Shown one piece after another: positions 1-5,946 of a DNA stretch of 5,946 nt. A program made the position numbers and the translations under genes. Each line of letters opens with the position of its first letter. The stretch's first letter is position 1. Origin of the DNA: Crocinitomicaceae bacterium (GTDB lineage Bacteria > Bacteroidota > Bacteroidia > Flavobacteriales_D > Crocinitomicaceae); assembly GCA_024643585.1 (NCBI GenBank), contig JAHEMP010000154.1, positions 1 to 5,946 on the forward strand, given 5' to 3'. Below the pieces are notes generated by a model. It made no database searches, was not told the origin of the DNA, and was given only the letters and a program-made list of their open reading frames with translations.

Positions 1-2221
1 AAGATGTCGGCACCACCACAAGATGTGTTTTGTTGTCTTTTTGTTCTTTTAGTGAAAGAATGAACGAAATGATTTGAATCGTTTTTCCCAATCCCATGTC
101 ATCTGCTAAACAACCACCGAAATTAAATTCATCCAAAAAGTGCAACCAATTCAGACCGTCGTGCTGATAATCACGCAAAGTTCCTTTTAAAGTCTTCGGT
201 GTTTCCACACTTTTTACGTTCTGAAAACTACTGATTTTCAGTTTTAAATCGTCAATTTCTTGTAAAATATCCGTATCAATATTTTCTTCTTCGAACAGTT
301 CATTGATGAGCGAATAATTGATCTTCGAAATTCTGATTTTGCCATCCACCAAGTCTCCTGAGCGGAAATATTTGCTGAATTTTTCTATCCATTCTTCTGG
401 CAATAGTCCGTGGGTTCCATCGCCCAAAGTGACGTAATTACTTTTGTTTCGTATGGCTTTTTGAACTTGTTGTAATGTTGCTGTTTGTTCGTTGAACTTA
501 ATTTTCGCTGAAGTTTCAAACCAATCCAATCCACTAGCAACGCCAATATTCACGGATATTTTTGATGGATTCCAGTTATTGTTTTTCAATTCTTTGAACC
601 CAAGAACATCTACACCCAAACGTTTCCATTCGTCAAAGGCAGAAATGAACCAGCCTTCGTTGTAGAAATTTTTCTTGTGTATGTAAAAATGGTCGAATCC
701 TGTTAGTTGCTCTTCGAAACTTTCATGCTGTCGAATCAACATTCCAATAAATCGATCTTCCTCTCTTTTATCCCGCTCAATGGTAAACCACTCGCCCACC
801 TCATCAATTCCTGACAACTGTTTCATGCTCAAAACGGGTATTTCCATTTGACCATAACGAATAGCCGGTGTTATTAAAATGTAATTCTCCGATTCTGTGA
901 GATAAATGGTTTTTTGCGGCTCTTTCTTCTCAAGGAAATAAGACTTCTGTTTTTTCGTAGCGGGTTTTTTGAAGGTATAATTCACCTCAACCTTATCCTC
1001 CAAATTCGACAAATACCTATCGCTGAATTCCTCAAACTTCTCTTTTGGCACTAATAATCGAAAACGATGCTCTTTGAAAAAACGATACAATTTGTATTTG
1101 TGGTCGTTATCTAGGATGTAAACTTTCTTTTCAAACTCGATGAGAAATCGGCAGTTCAATTTCAGCTGCTGAAAAGGGATTTTTCTGTCGTTCAGATTTA
1201 AAAATGGTAGAATCTCAAAGAAATCATCCTTCTGTTTTACGTCCATGGTTACATAGGCCATTGAAGCGAAATTTAAATCAATTTCTCTTATATTTCGAGC
1301 ATTTGGTGTTCCAGAAATGTCTTCATCTGTAACATAAAAATTTATACCCAAAGGATTTTTTACGACCCCACGTAAAACTTTCAATTGGGAAAAATCATCT
1401 TTGTCGCCTGCCATGGTTCCTTTGAAATAAGTCAAGGCACTCAGGAACTTCAAAATGTCTGGATCATCCGTGTTTTGCATTTCCACCGACGGACTCAACG
1501 TTCGGAAAGGATTTTTAGGTTTACCAGCTGTTGTGAGGTCCGCTTCAAAATACGTCAAGTCTATTTCTTCTCGGTATTGATTTTCAGAAAATGCAACGCC
1601 ACGAACCGTATTTTTCGATTTTCGAATGATTTCTTTTTCATCGAATTTCTGATTCTCTGGCAACAAAAACTTTTCAATTTTCTCTCGTCCTTTTTCATCA
1701 AAGCGAGGAATTTCCTTCATTTTCAATTCAACAGAAATAGCGCTGCGGTTGGTTTTTAGTTCGAAATAATCGTCTAGATTAGACAAATGTGCCAATCCAT
1801 ATTGTTCAGCCGAACGTTTGAATGCAATGTGCCTTTTTTCGTAAGAGAAGTACAACTTAATGCTTTCCGTTTCAACAATTCTAGAAAGTGCGGTTGCTTG
1901 GTGTAGGCAAATTTCATCCTTCGGGTTGTTACAATCGCAATTCAAAATAAGTTGCTTGTCTTGTTCTTGAACCGCAACAAAAACAGCATGTTCCTCTTGA
2001 AAAGCGGTTGTCACAAAGAAAGTAGCTGCATTGATTTCAATTCCTTTCAAATAACAACCTTGTGCGTGTTGAAATTGCCGAGGATGTCGACCGGAATGTT
2101 CTGCAATAAATTCCACATCCAATTCATTGAAATCAAAATCGTTAACGATTAATAACTCCACCTCATCGTTGGATTCATTATCTATGACGGTTGTGATGCG
2201 TTTGCTAACTTTTCTACTCAT
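1..2221 (-). CDS. SNF2-family DNA-dependent ATPase/helicase with N-terminal SWIM zinc finger (3' end cut by the window edge)
   Basis: The reading frame is open from ATG at 2221 to the window edge: 740 full codons plus one base, with no stop. Near the visible end is the start of a superfamily 2 SNF2 motor: a Q-motif-like LRDYQHDGLNWL at residues 682-693, then Walker A (motif I) DDMGLGKT at 707-714 (bases 80-103), then LVVVPTS leading into motif Ia. The DEAH box and second RecA-like lobe lie outside the window. Residues 95-107 (bases 1901-1939) read C-x-C-x7-C-x-H (C95, C97, C105, H107), the ligand pattern of a SWIM zinc finger, which is thought to bind DNA or protein. Residues of about 110-680 are charged and contain no motif I can name; they sit where bacterial SNF2 proteins carry an SNF2-associated region. 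SNF2 ATPases move along double-stranded DNA or remodel DNA-protein complexes in the cytoplasm; the target here is unknown. ATG 2221 is preferred because a promoter-like box lies 19 bases upstream and another ATG at 2226 meets an immediate stop. Family assignment is firm; the specific role is not. Confidence 0.93.
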   Translation of the reverse strand, partial: MSRKVSKRITTVIDNESNDEVELLIVNDFDFNELDVEFIAEHSGRHPRQFQHAQGCYLKGIEINAATFFVTTAFQEEHAVFVAVQEQDKQLILNCDCNNPKDEICLHQATALSRIVETESIKLYFSYEKRHIAFKRSAEQYGLAHLSNLDDYFELKTNRSAISVELKMKEIPRFDEKGREKIEKFLLPENQKFDEKEIIRKSKNTVRGVAFSENQYREEIDLTYFEADLTTAGKPKNPFRTLSPSVEMQNTDDPDILKFLSALTYFKGTMAGDKDDFSQLKVLRGVVKNPLGINFYVTDEDISGTPNARNIREIDLNFASMAYVTMDVKQKDDFFEILPFLNLNDRKIPFQQLKLNCRFLIEFEKKVYILDNDHKYKLYRFFKEHRFRLLVPKEKFEEFSDRYLSNLEDKVEVNYTFKKPATKKQKSYFLEKKEPQKTIYLTESENYILITPAIRYGQMEIPVLSMKQLSGIDEVGEWFTIERDKREEDRFIGMLIRQHESFEEQLTGFDHFYIHKKNFYNEGWFISAFDEWKRLGVDVLGFKELKNNNWNPSKISVNIGVASGLDWFETSAKIKFNEQTATLQQVQKAIRNKSNYVTLGDGTHGLLPEEWIEKFSKYFRSGDLVDGKIRISKINYSLINELFEEENIDTDILQEIDDLKLKISSFQNVKSVETPKTLKGTLRDYQHDGLNWLHFLDEFNFGGCLADDMGLGKTIQIISFILSLKEQKDNKTHLVVVPTS

Positions 2222-2236
2222 TTCATTTCGGGTCGA

Positions 2237-2248
2237 CCTGCAAAGATG
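2237..2248 (-). promoter_or_regulatory. Probable -7 promoter box of the SNF2 helicase gene
   Basis: Read on the minus strand, 2248 to 2241 is CATCTTTG, seven of eight positions of the Bacteroidota -7 consensus TAnnTTTG. It ends 19 bases before the ATG at 2221. Continuing to 2237, the sequence ATCTTTGCAGG is identical to the lysS promoter at 4451-4461. No TTG lies at the usual distance upstream (bases 2266-2272 on the plus strand contain no CAA), so the -33 element is missing or degenerate. The call rests on the match to lysS and on position; the transcript start is inferred. Confidence 0.45.
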
Positions 2249-2343
2249 GGAATTATTCAAGAAACTTCTATTTACATTAAAGTGAGTAGTCTTTTTTCAA
2301 ATGCCCAGCAATGGTTCGACAAAAAATGTAACTACTATAGTTT

Positions 2344-2368
2344 GTTGAAAGTAACGTGGCTTTTCAAC
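2344..2368. repeat. Inverted repeat / possible hairpin in the divergent spacer
   Basis: GTTGAAA at 2344-2350 is the exact reverse complement of TTTCAAC at 2362-2368, giving a 7-bp stem with an 11-base loop. The plus strand has a short T run (TTTTT, 2374-2378) shortly after it, so it resembles a weak intrinsic terminator on that strand. No supported plus-strand gene lies upstream for it to end. It could instead be an operator-like site or chance in AT-rich DNA. Confidence 0.3.
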
Positions 2369-2579
2369 TGAATTTTTAGGTGCTCCAGAATAGCACAAAA
2401 TGGATATTTACTTGCCGATTTGATACCCATTAAAAATCATTTAATAGATAGAACCTTTGTAGTAATCGTTTGTAAAAATAGCATTCGATCTTCTAGTGTA
2501 ATGATTATAAAAATGATAAATTAGTCCCTATTTTCAACTCCTTACTTCTATTATTCGTTTATTAAATAAAACCACTTGT

Positions 2580-3527
2580 ATGGGTAAGTTCATAGGATTT
2601 ATACTTCTTTTTATTTCATTTACCAACTTTGGTCTTACTCAAGAAACGAAAGAAAATGGTTTTAAAAAGGAGTATTACGTTTCAACCAATTTCGCCTCAT
2701 TGATAAGAGATCCGCGTTATTCATTTCCTGAACGAAATAGAACCCTGACAACCAATCGGTACGTAAATATTCAATTTGAATGGCGACTTTCAGAAAAATT
2801 TTTCCTAACCGTTCCAATCGGCATAGGGCTCGACAATTACAAAAATCATGTGGCCAACAACGAAAAGCTTCCAAAATATTGGCTATTTGGCGGACCGAAC
2901 GATTTATATCAACCTGGTTATTATGCCAATGGACCTAAATTAAACGGTTTGAACGAATCTCAATCCATTAACAATTTATATAGCAAAGGATACAAAAGCA
3001 TTCCAGCTTTTGCTCGACAGCAAGATTTAATCTGGCAAATTGGTTTATTTCCTAAACATCAATTGACCCGTGGTAAACGACTCAACCTCACCTTTGCTTA
3101 TGGCCTCAATTTTGGACAAATGGACAAATACGCCATTACCAATTATCAAGATTTTACTGAAGTTCCTAGTTACACTAGTGATTCTATATACAATCCAAGC
3201 TGGATTTTAACAGGGAGTAAAAACGTTTATAATTCCAATCCTTTTTTCTTTACCCGTTTAGAGGTTACTTTTGGCCTAGATGTGAAAATTACTTCAAGAC
3301 TAAACCTTTTTCTTGAAACGGGCGCAACCCATTTTATCATGAGTAAAGGTAAAAAAAGCGATTTTATTATGGCGAGTCTGAATGGTGATGATTATTACGA
3401 AGTTTTAGAAATTCATAAAAACACAGATGAATTAGGCGAAAAAGAAGTCGATTTTAAAACTCATCGTAAAGCAGTCACTCCTTTCTATTTAATCAATCGT
3501 TTTTCTTTGCGGTATCGTTTCCACTAA
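2580..3527 (+). CDS. Secreted, probable outer-membrane beta-barrel protein of unknown function
   Basis: This 315-residue protein matches no family I can name. The N-terminus is a good Sec signal peptide: a single Lys, then a hydrophobic core (residues 4-14), with likely cleavage around GLT-QE near residue 20. There is no lipobox Cys, so it is not a lipoprotein. The mature part has alternating hydrophobic/polar stretches ending in turns, typical of barrel strands: about 61-70, 74-84, 149-157, 167-178, 222-236, 240-253 and 302-315. The C-terminus (FSLRYRFH) is an aromatic-rich strand like those closing many outer-membrane barrels. Two long polar segments, roughly 85-147 and 180-220, rich in Asn, Tyr, Gly and Pro, could be surface loops. 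The signal peptide starting at ATG 2580 supports that start; the leader is AT-rich with no Shine-Dalgarno. Secretion is well supported and barrel topology is inferred from pattern. It is flanked by gaps of 358 and 146 bases, so it may be transcribed alone. Its substrate or partner cannot be told. Confidence 0.85.
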   Translation: MGKFIGFILLFISFTNFGLTQETKENGFKKEYYVSTNFASLIRDPRYSFPERNRTLTTNRYVNIQFEWRLSEKFFLTVPIGIGLDNYKNHVANNEKLPKYWLFGGPNDLYQPGYYANGPKLNGLNESQSINNLYSKGYKSIPAFARQQDLIWQIGLFPKHQLTRGKRLNLTFAYGLNFGQMDKYAITNYQDFTEVPSYTSDSIYNPSWILTGSKNVYNSNPFFFTRLEVTFGLDVKITSRLNLFLETGATHFIMSKGKKSDFIMASLNGDDYYEVLEIHKNTDELGEKEVDFKTHRKAVTPFYLINRFSLRYRFH

Positions 3528-3581
3528 CTTCGTATGAGCTAAAAACGTGTAAGTAATTTGATCTCTATTACAGAAAACGAG

Positions 3582-3614
3582 CGGAGTGATTTGAGTTTGT
3601 AACCTTAAACTCCG
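3582..3614 (+). repeat. Overlapping, mutually exclusive inverted repeats between the barrel and peptidase genes
   Basis: CGGAGT at 3582-3587 pairs perfectly with ACTCCG at 3609-3614. The inner GAGTTT at 3593-3598 pairs perfectly with AAACTC at 3607-3612, with an 8-base loop. The two stems share the same right arm, so only one can form at a time. No T run follows on the plus strand, so this is not a standard intrinsic terminator. It may still mark the 3' end of the upstream transcript, act as a small leader structure for the peptidase gene, or be chance. Confidence 0.35.
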
Positions 3615-3673
3615 ATAACGTGAAAGTGGTAAAAATGATCAATTTTCGCAAAAATTAAATAGATTTACCGTTA

Positions 3674-4348
3674 ATGAATGCATTGAACAATTTAATCGAA
3701 GCTGAAAAAAAAGCACAAATTCTTTTCGAGGAAATAGAAAAGCGACAATTGGTCGTTGCCGGGAAAACAGAATTGGAACTTAACAACGAAGTTTACGAAT
3801 TGGCTTTTGAGTTGTTCAACATTCGAAAATTTTGGCACAAACGAATTGTCCGTTCAGGTAAAAACACCTTACTTCCTTACAAGGAAAATCCTCCCGTTCT
3901 GAATCTTCAGAAAGACGATATTTTGTTTTTTGATTTCGGTCCCGTTTTCGATGATTGGGAAGCTGATGTTGGTAAAACCTATGTTATTGGTGACAATCCC
4001 AAAAAGTTGAAAATGAAACAGGATGTCGAACATGCTTGGCATGAAGGAAAAGCTTTTTTCAATGCAAACAAAAACGACCTTACCGGCGCTGAATTTTACG
4101 AATACACCAAAAAATTAGCACATATATACGGCTGGGAATACGGCAACCACCATTGCGGTCATTTGATCGGCAACTTCCCTCACGAAAGAATACTTGGCGA
4201 CGAAGAAAACAATTACATCCACCCCAACAACCACATTAAAATGTCTGAATTGGACGTTTTGGGCAATCCCCGTCACTGGATTTACGAAATACATTTTGTG
4301 GATTTGGAATTGGAGATTGGTGGATTTTTTGAGCAAATGGTTGGGTGA
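3674..4348 (+). CDS. Short M24-family (Xaa-Pro aminopeptidase-like) metallopeptidase
   Basis: This 224-residue protein is essentially one 'pita-bread' catalytic domain, without the N-terminal creatinase domain of full aminopeptidase P. The five metal ligands of the family are visible: D87 and D98 in DFGPVFDDWEADVGKT (spacing 11, as in D97/D108 of E. coli methionine aminopeptidase), H163 in HHCGHLIG, E205 in IYEIHFVD and E220 in GGFFEQMV. H170 in the PHE motif lies seven residues after H163, matching the conserved second-shell histidine. The histidine normally found about 18 residues before the first Asp is replaced by Y69 in LLPYKENPP; H55 in FWHKRIVRSG is a possible substitute. Such enzymes hydrolyse N-terminal residues or Xaa-Pro bonds in the cytoplasm with two Mn, Co or Zn ions; the substrate here is unknown. 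There is no signal peptide or membrane segment. ATG 3674 places a short helical N-terminus before the fold. I see no strong promoter directly upstream. Fold and metal site are firm; the exact activity is inferred. Confidence 0.9.
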   Translation: MNALNNLIEAEKKAQILFEEIEKRQLVVAGKTELELNNEVYELAFELFNIRKFWHKRIVRSGKNTLLPYKENPPVLNLQKDDILFFDFGPVFDDWEADVGKTYVIGDNPKKLKMKQDVEHAWHEGKAFFNANKNDLTGAEFYEYTKKLAHIYGWEYGNHHCGHLIGNFPHERILGDEENNYIHPNNHIKMSELDVLGNPRHWIYEIHFVDLELEIGGFFEQMVG

Positions 4349-4427
4349 GAAAAAGTGGGCAATCTTTAACAAAAACATCAAAATTCGTAAAACTTCACTT
4401 TTCATTTAAACTCCTGATACAAAGCAC

Positions 4428-4457
4428 TTGAAACTAAAGCTTAATTCCTTATCTTTG
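4428..4457 (+). promoter_or_regulatory. Bacteroidota-type promoter of lysS
   Basis: TTG at 4428-4430, a 19-base spacer, then TATCTTTG at 4450-4457 match the -33/-7 pattern (TTG, 17-23 bases, TAnnTTTG) recognised by the primary sigma factor of Bacteroidota. The -7 box ends 22 bases before the lysS ATG, implying a leader of roughly 15-20 bases. That leader is A-rich and has no Shine-Dalgarno sequence, as is usual in this phylum. The box lies about 100 bases after the peptidase stop codon, so lysS can be transcribed independently. Confidence 0.8.
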
Positions 4458-4479
4458 CAGGCTCAAAAAAAGATTGAAA

Positions 4480-5946
4480 ATGGAATTGTCCAGTTTAGAA
4501 GTACAAAGAAGAGAATCGCTTGATAAATTGCGTGCTCTTGGCATAGACCCTTATCCTGCAGCGTTGTATGACGTTACAGATTACGCACAGATCATAAAAG
4601 ATGAATTTGTTGACGGTAAAAAGGTGACTATTGCGGGGCGAATGATGTCGCAACGTGTCATGGGTAAAGCTTCTTTTGCTGAAATTCAAGACACAACTGG
4701 ACGTATTCAAACCTATTTTAACCGCGACGAATTATGTCCTGGTGAGGACAAAACTTTGTACAACGAAGTTTTCAAAAAATTACTTGATTTAGGGGATTTC
4801 ATTGGCATCAAAGGTTATTTGTTCAAAACACAAGTCGGTGAAATTTCTATCCATGTGGAGGAATTTACCTTATTGAGTAAAGCATTGAAACCACTACCAA
4901 TGGCAAAAACAGATGCCGATGGAAAAGTACATGATGCATTCACTGATCCTGAATTGCGTTACCGTCAGCGTTATGTCGATATGGTTGTCAATCCTCAGGT
5001 TAGAGAGGTTTTCATCAAAAGAACAAAGTTGTTCTCGGCGATGCGAAATTTCTTCAATGACGCCGGTTATATGGAAGTGGAAACGCCCATTTTGCAATCT
5101 ATTCCTGGTGGTGCGGCGGCTCGTCCGTTTATCACGCACCACAATGCTTTGGACATGCCTTTGTATTTGCGTATCGCGAATGAATTGTATTTGAAAAGAT
5201 TGATTGTTGGTGGTTTTGACGGAGTATATGAGTTTTCGAAAAACTTCCGAAATGAAGGCATGGACAGAACCCACAACCCTGAGTTTACGGCCATGGAAAT
5301 ATATGTGGCTTACAAAGACTACAATTGGATGATGGATTTCACCGAACGACTTTTGGAACATTGTGCAATTGCCGTAAATGGAAAACCAGAAACAACTTTT
5401 GGCGAACATAAAATAAACTTCAAAGCACCTTACAAACGCGTTACGATGCGTCAATCGATTATTGATTTTACAGGTTACGACATTAAAGGTCAAACGGAAG
5501 ATCAGTTGAGAACTGCTGCACGCGGAATGGGAATTGCAGTTGATGAAACCATGGGTGTTGGTAAATTGATTGATGAAATTTTCGGTGAAAAATGCGAAGG
5601 AAACTACATTCAGCCAACCTTCATTACAGATTATCCAAAAGAAATGTCGCCGCTGTGTAAACAACACCGTGACGATCCGAGTTTGACCGAGCGTTTTGAA
5701 TTAATGGTTTGCGGTAAAGAAGTTGCGAATGCTTACTCTGAATTGAACGACCCAATTGACCAACGAGAACGTTTTGAAGACCAAGTTAAATTGGCCGAAA
5801 AAGGCGATGATGAAGCGACTGGATTAATCGACCAAGATTTCTTGCGATCCCTAGAATACGGAATGCCTCCAACTTCAGGATTAGGAATTGGAATGGATCG
5901 TTTGATTATGTATTTAACGAACAATCCAGCTATTCAAGAAGTATTA
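4480..5946 (+). CDS. lysS: Lysyl-tRNA synthetase, class II (3' end cut by the window edge)
   Basis: LysRS uses ATP to attach lysine to tRNA-Lys in the cytoplasm and is normally essential. The frame is open for 489 codons from ATG 4480 to the window edge. The N-terminal OB-fold that binds the anticodon begins near residue 48 (KVTIAGRMMSQRVMGKASF). The catalytic core follows. Motif 1 is around residues 190-212 (GYMEVETP, then PGGAAARPF). Motif 2 is FRNEGMDRTHNPEFTAME at 256-273. Motif 3 is GLGIGMDRLIMYLT at 467-480. Residues equivalent to the lysine/ATP site are present: E235 (IANELYL), R257, E259, N417 and E421 (NAYSELNDP) and R474. A LysRS of about 500 residues would be nearly finished here; Bacteroidota versions often carry a C-terminal extension, so the missing tail could range from a few to several tens of residues. 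The LSSLEVQRRE N-terminus just after the ATG, together with the promoter position, supports this start. Nothing appears broken. Confidence 0.98.
   Translation, partial: MELSSLEVQRRESLDKLRALGIDPYPAALYDVTDYAQIIKDEFVDGKKVTIAGRMMSQRVMGKASFAEIQDTTGRIQTYFNRDELCPGEDKTLYNEVFKKLLDLGDFIGIKGYLFKTQVGEISIHVEEFTLLSKALKPLPMAKTDADGKVHDAFTDPELRYRQRYVDMVVNPQVREVFIKRTKLFSAMRNFFNDAGYMEVETPILQSIPGGAAARPFITHHNALDMPLYLRIANELYLKRLIVGGFDGVYEFSKNFRNEGMDRTHNPEFTAMEIYVAYKDYNWMMDFTERLLEHCAIAVNGKPETTFGEHKINFKAPYKRVTMRQSIIDFTGYDIKGQTEDQLRTAARGMGIAVDETMGVGKLIDEIFGEKCEGNYIQPTFITDYPKEMSPLCKQHRDDPSLTERFELMVCGKEVANAYSELNDPIDQRERFEDQVKLAEKGDDEATGLIDQDFLRSLEYGMPPTSGLGIGMDRLIMYLTNNPAIQEVL

Larger units (their letters stand above)
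2222..2579. other. Divergent intergenic region, about 360 bases, without a supported gene
   Basis: This AT-rich spacer separates the minus-strand helicase gene from the plus-strand outer-membrane protein gene, so it should hold both promoters. The helicase side has a probable -7 box at 2241-2248. On the plus side I find no good TTG-spacer-TAnnTTTG pair before the start at 2580; the nearest is AACCTTTG at 2452-2459, whose upstream TTG is too far away. A 41-codon plus-strand frame at 2246-2371 lies here but shows no recognisable protein. A hairpin occurs at 2344-2368. No tRNA or repeat array is visible. Confidence 0.7.

Noticed and set aside
1385..1759. Plus-strand frame of 124 codons
   Set aside because: It lies wholly within the helicase gene on the opposite strand, which has a continuous meaningful translation there. 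The product is a low-complexity Phe/Arg-rich shadow.
2246..2371. A 41-codon plus-strand frame (MGIIQETSIYIKV...) in the divergent spacer
   Set aside because: It starts inside the helicase promoter box, has no recognisable motif, no ribosome-binding or promoter signal of its own, and is short enough to arise by chance in AT-rich DNA.
2452..2459. AACCTTTG as a -7 box for the barrel-protein gene
   Set aside because: One consensus base is missing and the nearest upstream TTG (2420-2422) is 29 bases away, outside the usual 17-23. It is also about 120 bases from the start codon.
3660..3667. TAGATTTA as a -7 box for the peptidase gene
   Set aside because: It matches seven of eight positions but ends only six bases before the ATG and has no TTG at the right distance upstream.
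4351..4402. AAAAGTG (4351-4357) and CACTTTT (4396-4402) as a terminator after the peptidase gene
   Set aside because: The 7-bp arms are A/T-rich and separated by a 38-base loop with no adjacent T run, so a stable terminator is unlikely.
4894..5667. Minus-strand frame of 257 codons opposite lysS
   Set aside because: It is antisense to a fully conserved part of LysRS including motifs 1 and 2. Its translation shows no domain and is rich in Phe, Ile, Cys and His, as expected from a shadow frame.
1..5946. A defence island, mobile element or other novel multi-gene system
   Set aside because: Only one gene (the SNF2 protein) belongs to a class that sometimes occurs in defence loci. There is no transposase, integrase, terminal repeat, nuclease or methylase in the window, and lysS is a core gene.

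Overview
The window looks like an ordinary chromosomal stretch from a member of the Bacteroidota, most likely a Flavobacteriales-type organism. Three things suggest this. The DNA is AT-rich and the starts have A-rich leaders with no Shine-Dalgarno sequence. The promoter in front of the lysyl-tRNA synthetase gene matches the Bacteroidota form (TTG, 19 bases, TAnnTTTG). The synthetase itself carries wording I associate with this phylum (PGGAAARPF, RIANELYLKRL, TDYPKEMSPLCK). The genus cannot be fixed from sequence reading alone.

Layout: (1) 2221 down to 1, minus strand, is the first 740 codons of a large SNF2-family helicase with an N-terminal SWIM zinc finger. The window ends just after the Walker A motif, so most of the motor is missing. 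(2) 2222-2579 is a divergent intergenic region with a probable promoter box for the helicase and one hairpin. (3) 2580-3527, plus strand, encodes a secreted, probably outer-membrane beta-barrel protein of unknown function. (4) 3528-3673 is a short gap holding two mutually exclusive inverted repeats. (5) 3674-4348, plus strand, encodes a compact M24-family metallopeptidase with all five metal ligands. (6) 4349-4479 holds the clear lysS promoter. (7) 4480-5946, plus strand, is lysS, 489 codons, complete through class II motif 3 but cut at the right edge.

The genes do not form an obvious pathway: a DNA-dependent ATPase, an envelope protein, a cytosolic peptidase and a housekeeping synthetase. 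The wide gaps and the dedicated lysS promoter suggest mostly separate transcription units. I see no mobile element, CRISPR array, tRNA or rRNA gene, toxin-antitoxin pair or defence cluster. The most checkable observations are an 11-base promoter segment shared by lysS and the helicase gene, the loss of the usual M24 active-site histidine, and the overlapping inverted repeats upstream of the peptidase gene.
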